This document shows, piece after piece, positions 1 to 6,793 of a DNA stretch of 6,793 nt. Each line of letters opens with the position of its first letter. The stretch's first letter is position 1. Origin of the DNA: Porphyrobacter sp. (GTDB lineage Bacteria; Pseudomonadota; Alphaproteobacteria; Sphingomonadales; Sphingomonadaceae); assembly GCA_021732945.1 (NCBI GenBank), contig JAKFWB010000346.1, positions 1 through 6,793 on the forward strand, written 5' to 3'. The position numbers and the translations under genes are program-made. The notes beneath the pieces were generated by a model that ran no database searches, was not told the DNA's origin, and saw only the letters and a program-made list of their open reading frames with translations.

Positions 1-1967
1 TAGCCGACATAGCCCGGAGGCGCGCCGATCAGCCGAGCGACAGCGTGCTTCTCCATGAATTCGCTCATGTCGATCCGCACCATCGCAGAGTCATCATCGA
101 ACAGGAACCCGGCGAGCGCCTTCGTCAGTTCGGTTTTGCCGACGCCCGTGGGGCCGAGGAACAGGAAGGAACCGAGCGGGCGGCCGGGGTCTTGCAGCCC
201 AGCGCGCGCGCGGCGGACGGCTTTGGAAACCGCCTCAATCGCCTGGCTCTGCCCAATCACCCGCTTGCCGATGATGGCCTCCATCTGGAGCAGCTTCTCG
301 CGCTCGCCCGCCATCATCTTGTCGACCGGAATGCCGGTCCAGCGGCTGACGACGCCGGCGATGTCTTCCTCGGTCACTTCCTCGCGCAGCATCGCGTTGC
401 CCGACAGCGCCTGCGCGTCGCGGAGCTGCTTTTCAAGCTCGGGAATGCGCCCATAGGACAGCTCGCCCGCCTTGGCCAAATCACCGGTGCGCTGCGCCTG
501 CTCAAGTTCAAGCCGCGCTGCGTCGAGCGCTTCCTTGATCCGGCTTTCCGCCGCGATCTTGTCGCGCTCGTTCTGCCAGCGGGTGGTGAGCTCGGCTGAT
601 TGCTGTTCGAGATTGGCGAGCTCCTCGCGCAACGCGATCAGCCGGTCTTTGGACGCTTGATCGGTTTCCTTGCCGAGCGCGGATTCCTCGATCTTCAGCT
701 GGATGATCCGCCGGTCGAGCGACTCGATTTCTTCGGGCTTGCTTTCCACCTCCATGCGGATGCGGCTGGCGGCCTCGTCCATCAGGTCGATGGCCTTGTC
801 GGGCAGGAAGCGGTTCTGGATGTAGCGGTCCGACAGCTTTGCCGCCGCCACAATCGCGCCATCGGTGATGCGCACGCCGTGGTGCAGCTCGTACTTCTCC
901 TTGATGCCGCGCAGGATCGAGATGGTGTCCTCCACCGTCGGCTCGGCGATGAACACCGGTTGGAACCGCCGCTGGAGCGCGGGGTCTTTCTCGACATATT
1001 TCTGATACTCATCTAGCGTGGTCGCGCCGATGCAATGCAGCTCGCCGCGCGACAGGGCTGGCTTCAGGAGGTTCGACGCATCCATCGACCCTTCGGACGC
1101 GCCTGCCCCGATCAGGGTGTGCATCTCATCGATGAACAGGATGATCTGGCCATCGGCGTTCTTCACCTCGTCGAGCACCGACTTCAGCCGTTCCTCGAAT
1201 TCGCCGCGATATTTCGCCCCCGCGATCAGCGCGCCCATGTCGAGGCTCATCAGCGTGCGGCCCTTAAGGCTGTCGGGCACGTCACCATTGGCAATCCGCA
1301 GGGCCAATCCTTCCGCAATCGCGGTCTTGCCGGTGCCGGGCTCGCCGATCAGCGCCGGGTTGTTCTTGGTGCGGCGCGCAAGGATCTGGATCGTGCGGCG
1401 GATTTCCTCGTCGCGGCCGATGACGGGATCCAGCTTCCCGTCCCGCGCCGCCTGCGTCAGGTCGCGGGCGAATTTCTGCATCGCGTCATAGGTGTTCTCG
1501 GCGCTGGCGCTATCGGCGCGCTTGCCGCCGCGCAGTTGCTCGATCGCGGTGTTGAGCGATTGGGGCGTGATGCCTGCCGCCTTCAAGGCCTCGCCGGCCG
1601 CCGTTTGCGACAGGGCAAGCGCAACCAACATCCGTTCGACCGTGACGTAGCTGTCGCCCGCCTTGTCGGCGATCTGTTCGGCCTGATCGAGCACGCGCAC
1701 TGCGTCATTATCAAGGCCGGGGGTCGATTGCGCGCCGCTGCCGGTGACCGCGGGGATCTTGGCAAGGCCCGCATCCACCGCCGCCACCGCCAGCGGCGCA
1801 GTGCCGCCCGCGCGCTGGATCAGTCCGGCGGCCATGCCCTCGCTATCCTCAAGCAGGGCTTTCAGGATATGCAGCGGAGTGATCCGCTGGTGGTTGATCC
1901 GGATCGCGACCGTTTGAGCGGATTGTAGAAAGCCCTTGGCCCGGTCGGTGAACTTTTCGAGATTCAT
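1..1967 (-). CDS. clpB: ATP-dependent disaggregase ClpB (Hsp100), N-terminal 655 residues, 3' end outside window
   Basis: ClpB is a hexameric cytosolic AAA+ chaperone that works with DnaK/DnaJ/GrpE to pull polypeptides out of heat-induced aggregates through its central pore. The visible part contains, in order: the N-terminal Clp domain (about 1-145, beginning [15 protein letters not shown]); the first AAA+ domain with Walker A GEPGTGKT (208-215), pore-loop KYRG (Tyr253), Walker B ILFIDE (Glu281) and the Arg333-Arg334 arginine-finger pair; the charged coiled-coil middle domain typical of ClpB and absent from ClpA (about 410-530); and the start of the second AAA+ domain with Walker A GPTGVGKT (605-612) and pore-loop GYVG (Tyr653). 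These positions fall within about two residues of E. coli ClpB. The family is about 860 residues long, so about 200 are missing, including the second Walker B, its arginine finger and the C-terminal domain. The ATG at 1967-1965 is supported by a strong Shine-Dalgarno and by the standard ClpB N-terminus. No frameshift or in-frame stop is seen. Identification is very secure. Confidence 0.98.
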   Translation of the reverse strand, partial: MNLEKFTDRAKGFLQSAQTVAIRINHQRITPLHILKALLEDSEGMAAGLIQRAGGTAPLAVAAVDAGLAKIPAVTGSGAQSTPGLDNDAVRVLDQAEQIADKAGDSYVTVERMLVALALSQTAAGEALKAAGITPQSLNTAIEQLRGGKRADSASAENTYDAMQKFARDLTQAARDGKLDPVIGRDEEIRRTIQILARRTKNNPALIGEPGTGKTAIAEGLALRIANGDVPDSLKGRTLMSLDMGALIAGAKYRGEFEERLKSVLDEVKNADGQIILFIDEMHTLIGAGASEGSMDASNLLKPALSRGELHCIGATTLDEYQKYVEKDPALQRRFQPVFIAEPTVEDTISILRGIKEKYELHHGVRITDGAIVAAAKLSDRYIQNRFLPDKAIDLMDEAASRIRMEVESKPEEIESLDRRIIQLKIEESALGKETDQASKDRLIALREELANLEQQSAELTTRWQNERDKIAAESRIKEALDAARLELEQAQRTGDLAKAGELSYGRIPELEKQLRDAQALSGNAMLREEVTEEDIAGVVSRWTGIPVDKMMAGEREKLLQMEAIIGKRVIGQSQAIEAVSKAVRRARAGLQDPGRPLGSFLFLGPTGVGKTELTKALAGFLFDDDSAMVRIDMSEFMEKHAVARLIGAPPGYVG

Positions 1968-1975
1968 TGTTCAAA

Positions 1976-1982
1976 CCCCTCC
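1976..1982 (-). promoter_or_regulatory. Ribosome binding site of clpB
   Basis: Read on the minus strand this is GGAGGGG, followed by 8 nt and then the ATG of clpB. It is a strong purine-rich Shine-Dalgarno at normal spacing and fixes the start codon at 1967. Confidence 0.85.
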
Positions 1983-1998
1983 ACAGGTTGCCGCCTGC

Positions 1999-2026
1999 AC
2001 ATAGTGTTGCATATTGGCAACACAAG
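1999..2026 (-). promoter_or_regulatory. Candidate RpoH (sigma-32 type) heat-shock promoter of clpB
   Basis: On the minus strand, CTTGTGT (2026-2020) is followed by 13 nt and then CACTATGT (2006-1999). The E. coli sigma-32 pattern is CTTGAAA, about 13-15 nt, then CCCCATnT. The CTTG core is complete, the spacing fits, and five of the seven specified -10 positions match. Transcription would start near 1992, giving a leader of about 25 nt that still contains the clpB ribosome binding site. clpB is a classic RpoH regulon member, which makes the assignment plausible. No CIRCE element (TTAGCACTC-N9-GAGTGCTAA) is present, so HrcA control is not suggested. The match was made by eye and no start site has been measured. 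Confidence 0.5.
2004..2023. repeat. Perfect inverted repeat, GTGTTGC-N6-GCAACAC, possible operator
   Basis: The two 7-bp arms (2004-2010 and 2017-2023) are exact reverse complements separated by 6 bp. One further pair (2002 with 2025) lies beyond a single mismatch. The repeat fills the spacer of the candidate clpB promoter and touches both its -35 and -10 boxes. It has no T-run and lies upstream of both divergent genes, so it is not a terminator. A dimeric regulator could bind here and affect clpB, the divergent acylase gene, or both. I do not recognise it as the site of a known regulator. An arm match of this size can also arise by chance. Confidence 0.5.
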
Positions 2027-2161
2027 GGCTGGCGGAACAAATAGTCAGCATCAGGTGTATTACTGAACTAGGTGGGTCGGCCCAACCGGTTCGGCAAGGG
2101 GGTATGCACTCCGCTTGACCAAAGCCCTGCCGCAAGCGATTGAGCCATCACGCATTGGCGG

Positions 2162-2165
2162 GGAG
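2162..2165 (+). promoter_or_regulatory. Ribosome binding site of the acylase gene
   Basis: GGAG, within the purine run GGGGAGAGA at 2160-2168, lies 8 nt before the ATG at 2174. This supports that start codon, which also places a lysine/arginine-bearing N-terminus directly before a hydrophobic segment, as expected of an exported protein. Confidence 0.75.
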
Positions 2166-2173
2166 AGACAGCG

Positions 2174-4378
2174 ATGAAATGGGTCAAGCGCGGCACGATT
2201 GCCATCGTGGCGGTGGCAGTGCTGGGGTTCATTGTGCTCGCCACCTGGGAACCGTTCTTCGCCAGCGCAGCCAATCCATCGGGCGCGCGCACCTATTCCG
2301 CGGAGATCATCCGTGACGATTACGGCGTCCCCCATATCTACGGCAAAACCGATGCTGACACGGCTTACGGCGTCGCCATCGCCCATGCCGAAGATGATTT
2401 CTTCACCCTGCAAGACGTCGTCGCCATGGCACGCGGGCGCTATGGCGCGATTGCGGGGGAGGATGGGGCCAAGATCGATTATGCCTACCACCTGATCGAC
2501 GCACGCGGCACGGCGGAGCGCGAATATCCCAAGCTCCCTGCCGACACCCGCGCGCTGTTTGAAGCCTATGCTGCGGGCCTCAACCAATATGCCGCCGAGC
2601 ACCCGGAAGAGCGCAAGCTGGCCAACCTGTTCCCGGTCAGCGGCGTGGATGTTGCCGCTGGCTTTGCGCTGCGTCAGCCGTTTTTCTTCGGGCTCGATGG
2701 CGTGATCGGTCCGCTGGTGGCAGGCGAAGACCTGCGGCGCGAACATGGCCCAGACATCCCCGGCTTCCCACGTCCGCCGCTGCCCGGTTCAGCTCCTGCC
2801 GAAGCTGCGGAACCCAAGCAGGCCCGAACCCTCGTGCTGCCGCTGGGCGAGGATGCGGAAAGCCTTGGTTCCAACGCCTTTGCCGTTGCGCCCAAGAAAT
2901 CGGGCGGACCGACGACGCTGATATCGAACTCGCACCAGCCACTGCGCGGCGGGGTGGCGTGGTATGAACTGGTGGTCGAAAGCGGCGAGGGCTGGCATTT
3001 TGCGGGCGCGAATTTCCCCGGATCGCCTTTCCCTTTCCTCGGCCATAACGAGCATCTCGGCTGGACCAACACGGTCAACACGCCCGACATGATCGATGTT
3101 TACCAGCTCGAACTCGACGCAAGCGGCACGCGCTACAAGCTCGACGGCCAATGGCGCAATCTCGAAAGCAAATGGGTAACGCTGCCGGTCAAGCTGGGGC
3201 CAGTGGTGCTGCCGATCCGTAAGGAGGTGCTCCGTTCAGAGCACGGCCCGGTCATCAAGAACGCCAAGGGTGCCTTCGCCATCCGCTACGGCGGGATTGG
3301 CGAGCTAGCGCAGCTCGATGCCTATTACCGGCTCAACAAGGCCAAGACCTTTGGCGAATGGGAAGCGCAGCTTTCACGCCTCGCGATCCCATCGACCAAC
3401 TTCATCTACGCTGATGAAGCTGGCACCATCGCCTATATCTACAATGCGGCGATCCCGGCCCGACCTGGCAACGTGAATGCCGACTGGCGCAGCGTGCTTC
3501 CCGGTGACCGGTCAGACCTGATCTGGCAAGGCTCATTCCATTATGCAAACTTGCCAAAGCTTATAAACCCCGCGTCGGGCTGGCTTTACAATTCGAACAA
3601 TACTCCTTTCACTGCCGCAGGCGAAGGCAGCGACTTGTCGCCCTATGACTATGCGCCGGAACTGGGGATCGAACTCAAACAGACCAACCGCTCATGGCGC
3701 GCCTACAAACTGCTGAGCGAAGCGAGCATCCTCGACCGTGCCACCTTGGAGCGGATCAAGTATGACACTGGCTACGAACGCGAAGGCTATGTCGCGCGGT
3801 TATTCGATGCGCTGGAGGGGCTGAAGGCAGACGGCAAGTTCGCCGAAGCACGCGACCTGCTCGTCAGCTGGGATTTCAACGCCGACGGCAAGGGCAGGGC
3901 CGATGCCATCGCGCTGCTGATCATCCGCGACTTCATGGCGGCCGATTACAACAACAAGCCCTTCCCTGATGTCGCCGAAAAGCTCCAAGCCGCCGCCGAC
4001 CACCTCACTACCCATTTCGGGCGGCTCGACCCGTCGATGGGCGAGCTGTTGCGGCTGCGGCAGGGCAAGCTCGATCTGCCGCTGGATGGCGGTTCAGACA
4101 CGCTGCGCGCTTCAACAACGTGGGACGTTGATGACGACGGCCGCCTCAGCCTCAAGCATGGTGACAGTTTCATCATGTGGATAGAATGGGCACCCGGCCA
4201 AAGAGTGTTTTCGCGCTCGATCCAGCCGTTCGGCGCGGCGTCCACCCGGCCTCAAGCGAAGCATTACACCGACCAGATGAGGCTGTTCGTCGATCACAGG
4301 CTGAAGCCCGTCTATTTCTGGCGCGAAGATGTGCTGGCGAAAGCCAGTGTCCGTCGCGTTGTCACCACCACTCGCTGA
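2174..4378 (+). CDS. Penicillin acylase family protein (Ntn-hydrolase), membrane-anchored or exported; substrate unknown
   Basis: Members of this family hydrolyse amide bonds of acylated small molecules (penicillins, N-acyl-homoserine lactones, echinocandin-type lipopeptides) in the periplasm after self-cleavage into alpha and beta chains. Residues 1-7 carry positive charges and 8-25 form one hydrophobic segment, a signal peptide or anchor. The alpha region includes the family motif DDYGVPHIYG (48-57) and HAEDDFF. A Pro/Ala-rich linker (about 195-220) precedes the autoprocessing site Gly232-Ser233 in LGSNAFAV, so Ser233 would be the new N-terminal nucleophile. Downstream are SNSHQPL (His254), GHNEHLGWTNTVNTPD (290-305), STNFIYADEAG (407-417) and LYNSNNTPF (471-479), whose Asn475 or Asn476 suits the oxyanion asparagine. 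Asp305 and Asp308 correspond to beta-chain positions 73 and 76, calcium ligands in E. coli penicillin G acylase. The length of 734 residues is normal and the beta chain would have 502. The family call is firm; substrate specificity cannot be read, and AHL acylase of the PvdQ/QuiP kind is only one possibility. The gene diverges from clpB and may be co-transcribed with the M16 peptidase gene downstream. Confidence 0.95.
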   Translation: MKWVKRGTIAIVAVAVLGFIVLATWEPFFASAANPSGARTYSAEIIRDDYGVPHIYGKTDADTAYGVAIAHAEDDFFTLQDVVAMARGRYGAIAGEDGAKIDYAYHLIDARGTAEREYPKLPADTRALFEAYAAGLNQYAAEHPEERKLANLFPVSGVDVAAGFALRQPFFFGLDGVIGPLVAGEDLRREHGPDIPGFPRPPLPGSAPAEAAEPKQARTLVLPLGEDAESLGSNAFAVAPKKSGGPTTLISNSHQPLRGGVAWYELVVESGEGWHFAGANFPGSPFPFLGHNEHLGWTNTVNTPDMIDVYQLELDASGTRYKLDGQWRNLESKWVTLPVKLGPVVLPIRKEVLRSEHGPVIKNAKGAFAIRYGGIGELAQLDAYYRLNKAKTFGEWEAQLSRLAIPSTNFIYADEAGTIAYIYNAAIPARPGNVNADWRSVLPGDRSDLIWQGSFHYANLPKLINPASGWLYNSNNTPFTAAGEGSDLSPYDYAPELGIELKQTNRSWRAYKLLSEASILDRATLERIKYDTGYEREGYVARLFDALEGLKADGKFAEARDLLVSWDFNADGKGRADAIALLIIRDFMAADYNNKPFPDVAEKLQAAADHLTTHFGRLDPSMGELLRLRQGKLDLPLDGGSDTLRASTTWDVDDDGRLSLKHGDSFIMWIEWAPGQRVFSRSIQPFGAASTRPQAKHYTDQMRLFVDHRLKPVYFWREDVLAKASVRRVVTTTR

Positions 4379-4397
4379 CCGGCACACACTGACCGGC
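4375..4397 (+). repeat. Short direct repeat CTGACCGGC at the acylase stop codon
   Basis: The 9-mer occurs at 4375-4383 and again at 4389-4397, a 14-bp period. The first copy contains the TGA stop of the acylase gene. It could form only a weak 4-bp CCGG/CCGG pairing and has no following T-run, so it does not look like an intrinsic terminator. It is probably a small local duplication without function. Confidence 0.4.
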
Positions 4398-4421
4398 CTT
4401 CTTGTCTCAGATCCATCCACC

Positions 4422-4425
4422 GGAG
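4422..4425 (+). promoter_or_regulatory. Ribosome binding site of the M16 peptidase gene
   Basis: GGAG lies 9 nt before the ATG at 4435. The chosen start gives a textbook signal peptide, which independently supports it. No convincing separate promoter is visible in the 56 bp between the acylase stop and this gene, which is consistent with read-through from the acylase gene. Confidence 0.65.
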
Positions 4426-4434
4426 CCTTCCTGC

Positions 4435-6793
4435 ATGACCCATCGTTTTGCTGCCGCCAGCCTTTCGGCGCTCGCCCTCGCGCTGGCCGCGCCGATCACT
4501 CCGGCGCTGGCCGATCACCACGCTGCGGCCGCGCCGCAGGCGACTGCCGACCTGCCGTCGCTGGTGAAGCAGGTGACAATCCCCTACCAGGAATTCGAGC
4601 TGCCCAATGGCCTCACCGTGCTGGTGCACGAGGATCGCAAGGCGCCCGTGGTCAGTGTCACCGTATGGTACAATGTCGGATCGAAGGACGAGCCCAAGGG
4701 CAAGACCGGCTTTGCTCACCTTTTCGAACACCTCATGTTCAATGGTTCGGAAAACGCACCCGACGACTTCTTCAAGTATCTCGCGGAAATGGGCGCGACC
4801 GATTACAACGGCACCACCTGGTTTGACCGCACCAATTATTTCCAGACCGTGCCCCGCCCCGCGCTTGAACGCGCGCTGTGGCTGGAAAGTGACCGCATGG
4901 GATATCTGCTCGGCGCGGTGACGCAGGGCAAGCTCGATAACCAGCGCGGTGTGGTGCAGAATGAAAAGCGCCAAGGCGATAACGAGCCGGGCGGGTTGGT
5001 GTTCTACGAGGTATTGAAAACCCTGTTCCCCGATGGCCACCCCTATCAGCACGAAGCAATCGGATCGATGGCTGACCTCGATTCCGCTTCGATGGCCGAT
5101 GTGAAGGCGTGGTTTACTGAGAATTACGGCCCCAACAACGCAACGCTGGTGATCGCGGGTGATATCTCGGCGGCCGAAGCCAAGCCGCTGGTCGAAAAGT
5201 ATTTCGGCCCGATTGCGCGCGGCCCGGTGAACGACCCGGCCAAGGCCGATGTGCCGACCTTGGCCGAGCCGGTGCGCAAGACCTTCAAGGATCAGGTCGC
5301 AGCCACCAGCGTCACCCGCTATTGGGCGACCGAAGGCATCACCGGCAAGGATCGGATCGCGCTCGACGTCGGCGCTGCGATCCTCGGCGGCCTCGCTTCG
5401 AGCCGGCTCGACAAGGTGCTGGTGCGCGACGAACAGCTTGCCGTCAGCGTGTCGGCGGGCAATTCCGCCTTCCACCGGATCGGTATCCTTGAGGTCGAAG
5501 CGGCTGCCAAGGACGGGGTCGATCTCGCCGCGCTCGAAGCGCGGATGGACGCGGTGGTGGGCCAGCTGATCGCCGAGGGCCCGACCGAAGATGAAGTGCG
5601 CCGTGCTGTCACCAGCAACCTTGCCCGCACGATCCGCGGGCTGGAGCAGGTCGGCGGTTTCAGCGGCAAGGCGCAGACGCTGGCCGAAGGCGAAGTGCTG
5701 GCGGGCGATCCCGATTTCTACGCGCGCGAGTTTGAAACGCTCGCCAAGCTCACTCCGGCTGACGTCAAGGCGGCGCTGGCCAAGTGGATGACCCGCCCGG
5801 CGATGACCGTGGTGCTCGAACCCGGCCCGCGCGATGCCTATTACGAAGAGGCTGCCTCGGTCAAGGCCGAGGGTGACAACGCCTCCGAACGCGACCGCGC
5901 GGCCGAGACGATCAGCGTTTCACTCGAACGCCCAGCACCGCCGATCGACACCATCGCCCAGCTCGATTTCCCCGATGTCGAGCGCGCGACCCTCGCGAAT
6001 GGGATGAAGGTCACCTATGCCCGCCGCACCGCGGTGCCAGCGACCTATGTGGCGATGGCCTTCAATGCCGGGGGCGCGGCCGATCCGGTCGACAAGCGCG
6101 GGCTTGAAAGCCTGACGATGGCGTTGTTCGACGAAGGCACCACCAACCTCACCGCGCAGCAAATCGCCGAAGCGGGCGAGCGGCTGGGAGCAAGCGTTTC
6201 GGTGGGCGGCGGCGATGACCGGTCGACCTTCACCCTCTCCGCGCTGACCGCCAACCTTGCCCCAAGCCTTGATCTGATGCGCCAGATCATGCGCGAACCG
6301 GCCTTCAATGCGGCCGACCTTGAACGTGTGCGCAGCCAGACTGTCACCGGCATCCGTCAGGCGATAAAGTCGCCGCAGGGCATCGCCCAGCGCACGCTCA
6401 CCCCCGAACTGTTCGGCGCGGCCAGCCCCTATGGCGGGGTCGCTTCGGTCGAGAGCGTCAGCGCGATCACCCGCGATGATCTGCTTGCCTTCAAGGATAG
6501 CTGGATCCGTCCGGATAATGGCGAAGTCTTCGTGATTTCGGACAAGCCACTGGCCGAAATCGTCACCGCCCTGAACGCCGCGTTTGGCAACTGGAAAGCC
6601 CCCGCAGCGCCCAAGGGCACCAAGCAGTTTGCTGATAGCATGGCGGCCAAGGGCAACCGCATCATTATGGTCAACCGCCCCAATTCGCCGCAGAGCTTCA
6701 TCACCGGGGCGCAGATCACCCCGCTGGATGCGGGCGATCCGGCCTTCGTCGCCTTTGGCAGCGCCAACAAGTCGCTGGGCGGCGATTTCCTCG
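4435..6793 (+). CDS. Secreted M16 (pitrilysin/insulinase) family zinc peptidase, two-domain, 3' end outside window
   Basis: M16 peptidases are clamshell-shaped zinc metallopeptidases that degrade peptides and small unfolded proteins. Residues 1-26 form a signal peptide (Arg4, then a Leu/Ala-rich core, with likely cleavage after PALA), so the enzyme should act in the periplasm or be lipid-free and exported. The N-terminal half carries the inverted zinc motif HLFEH (His95, Glu98 catalytic, His99) in GFAHLFEHLMFNGSEN, and the third ligand Glu177 in VVQNEKRQ, 78 residues after His99, as usual for the family. A charged linker (about 465-500) leads to a second M16 half starting near 510. There the position of the zinc motif reads GLESLTMALF (556-565), with His, Glu and His replaced by Ser559, Met562 and Ala563, so this half is non-catalytic, as is typical. 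The last 786th residue falls within a GGDFL motif that in the family normally continues into SRLN-like sequence. Single-chain relatives are about 930-970 residues, so roughly 150-180 are missing. Substrate is unknown. The family call is very secure. Confidence 0.96.
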   Translation, partial: MTHRFAAASLSALALALAAPITPALADHHAAAAPQATADLPSLVKQVTIPYQEFELPNGLTVLVHEDRKAPVVSVTVWYNVGSKDEPKGKTGFAHLFEHLMFNGSENAPDDFFKYLAEMGATDYNGTTWFDRTNYFQTVPRPALERALWLESDRMGYLLGAVTQGKLDNQRGVVQNEKRQGDNEPGGLVFYEVLKTLFPDGHPYQHEAIGSMADLDSASMADVKAWFTENYGPNNATLVIAGDISAAEAKPLVEKYFGPIARGPVNDPAKADVPTLAEPVRKTFKDQVAATSVTRYWATEGITGKDRIALDVGAAILGGLASSRLDKVLVRDEQLAVSVSAGNSAFHRIGILEVEAAAKDGVDLAALEARMDAVVGQLIAEGPTEDEVRRAVTSNLARTIRGLEQVGGFSGKAQTLAEGEVLAGDPDFYAREFETLAKLTPADVKAALAKWMTRPAMTVVLEPGPRDAYYEEAASVKAEGDNASERDRAAETISVSLERPAPPIDTIAQLDFPDVERATLANGMKVTYARRTAVPATYVAMAFNAGGAADPVDKRGLESLTMALFDEGTTNLTAQQIAEAGERLGASVSVGGGDDRSTFTLSALTANLAPSLDLMRQIMREPAFNAADLERVRSQTVTGIRQAIKSPQGIAQRTLTPELFGAASPYGGVASVESVSAITRDDLLAFKDSWIRPDNGEVFVISDKPLAEIVTALNAAFGNWKAPAAPKGTKQFADSMAAKGNRIIMVNRPNSPQSFITGAQITPLDAGDPAFVAFGSANKSLGGDFL

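Noticed and set aside
1479..1481. Internal ATG (Met163) of clpB as a start for a short ClpB isoform, as known in E. coli
   Set aside because: No Shine-Dalgarno of reasonable strength lies just upstream, so the sequence gives no support for internal initiation here.
1035..1928. Plus-strand open frame (297 codons) opposite clpB
   Set aside because: It lies entirely antisense to the conserved N-terminal and first AAA+ regions of clpB, has no family resemblance, and is explained by the third-position GC bias of clpB.
2014..2042. Possible sigma-70 promoter for the acylase, TTGGCA-17-ACAAAT
   Set aside because: The -35 matches 5 of 6 but the -10 matches only 3 of 6; too weak to annotate, although the acylase promoter must lie somewhere in this intergenic region if it is not read through from elsewhere.
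2060..2746. Minus-strand open frame (228 codons) covering the acylase start and part of the intergenic region
   Set aside because: Antisense to the signal peptide and alpha chain of the acylase, without motifs; a composition shadow.
4379..4434. Possible terminator between acylase and M16 peptidase genes
   Set aside because: Only a 4-bp CCGG pairing can form and no T-run follows it.
4312..5475. Long minus-strand open frame (387 codons) opposite the M16 peptidase and the acylase end
   Set aside because: It lies opposite two well-supported genes, its translation shows no recognisable domain and is rich in His/Arg/Gly as expected from reading a GC-biased gene backwards, and it would overlap both genes.
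1..6793. Search for a novel system: CRISPR-like repeats, mobile element ends, tRNAs, retron or toxin-antitoxin signatures
   Set aside because: No regularly spaced repeats, terminal inverted repeats, tRNA-like cloverleaf or small paired genes were seen by eye; almost the whole window is accounted for by three well-known gene families.

Overview
The window is GC-rich (well over 60% by eye), with dense long genes and a strong G/C third-position bias that leaves many long antisense reading frames open. The gene content (ClpB, a membrane-anchored penicillin-acylase-family Ntn-hydrolase, a periplasmic two-domain M16 peptidase) and the protein style suggest an alphaproteobacterium, most likely a sphingomonad or Erythrobacter-like organism. 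That placement is inference from sequence style, since there is no rRNA or other direct marker here.

Layout. Positions 1-1967 (minus strand) hold the first 655 codons of the disaggregase gene clpB; its 3' end lies outside the window. Positions 1968-2173 are a divergent intergenic region of 206 bp. It holds a clpB ribosome binding site, a good candidate heat-shock (RpoH-type) promoter reading towards clpB, and a perfect 7-bp-arm inverted repeat placed between that promoter's -35 and -10 boxes. Positions 2174-4378 (plus) encode a complete 734-residue penicillin acylase family protein with an N-terminal membrane segment and a recognisable Gly-Ser autoprocessing site. After a 56-bp gap with no convincing terminator, positions 4435-6793 (plus) encode the first 786 residues of a secreted M16 zinc peptidase, cut off by the window end.

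How the genes relate. ClpB is a cytosolic heat-shock chaperone, transcribed divergently and not obviously connected to the other two. The acylase and the M16 peptidase are on the same strand, closely spaced, and both are predicted to act outside the cytoplasm, so they may be co-transcribed and both serve amide-bond hydrolysis in the cell envelope. Whether they share a pathway cannot be told from the sequence.

I see no mobile element, CRISPR array, RNA gene, prophage, toxin-antitoxin or defence-type gene. This looks like an ordinary chromosomal region, and I found no support for a new multi-gene system. The item most worth a second look is the palindrome inside the candidate clpB promoter.
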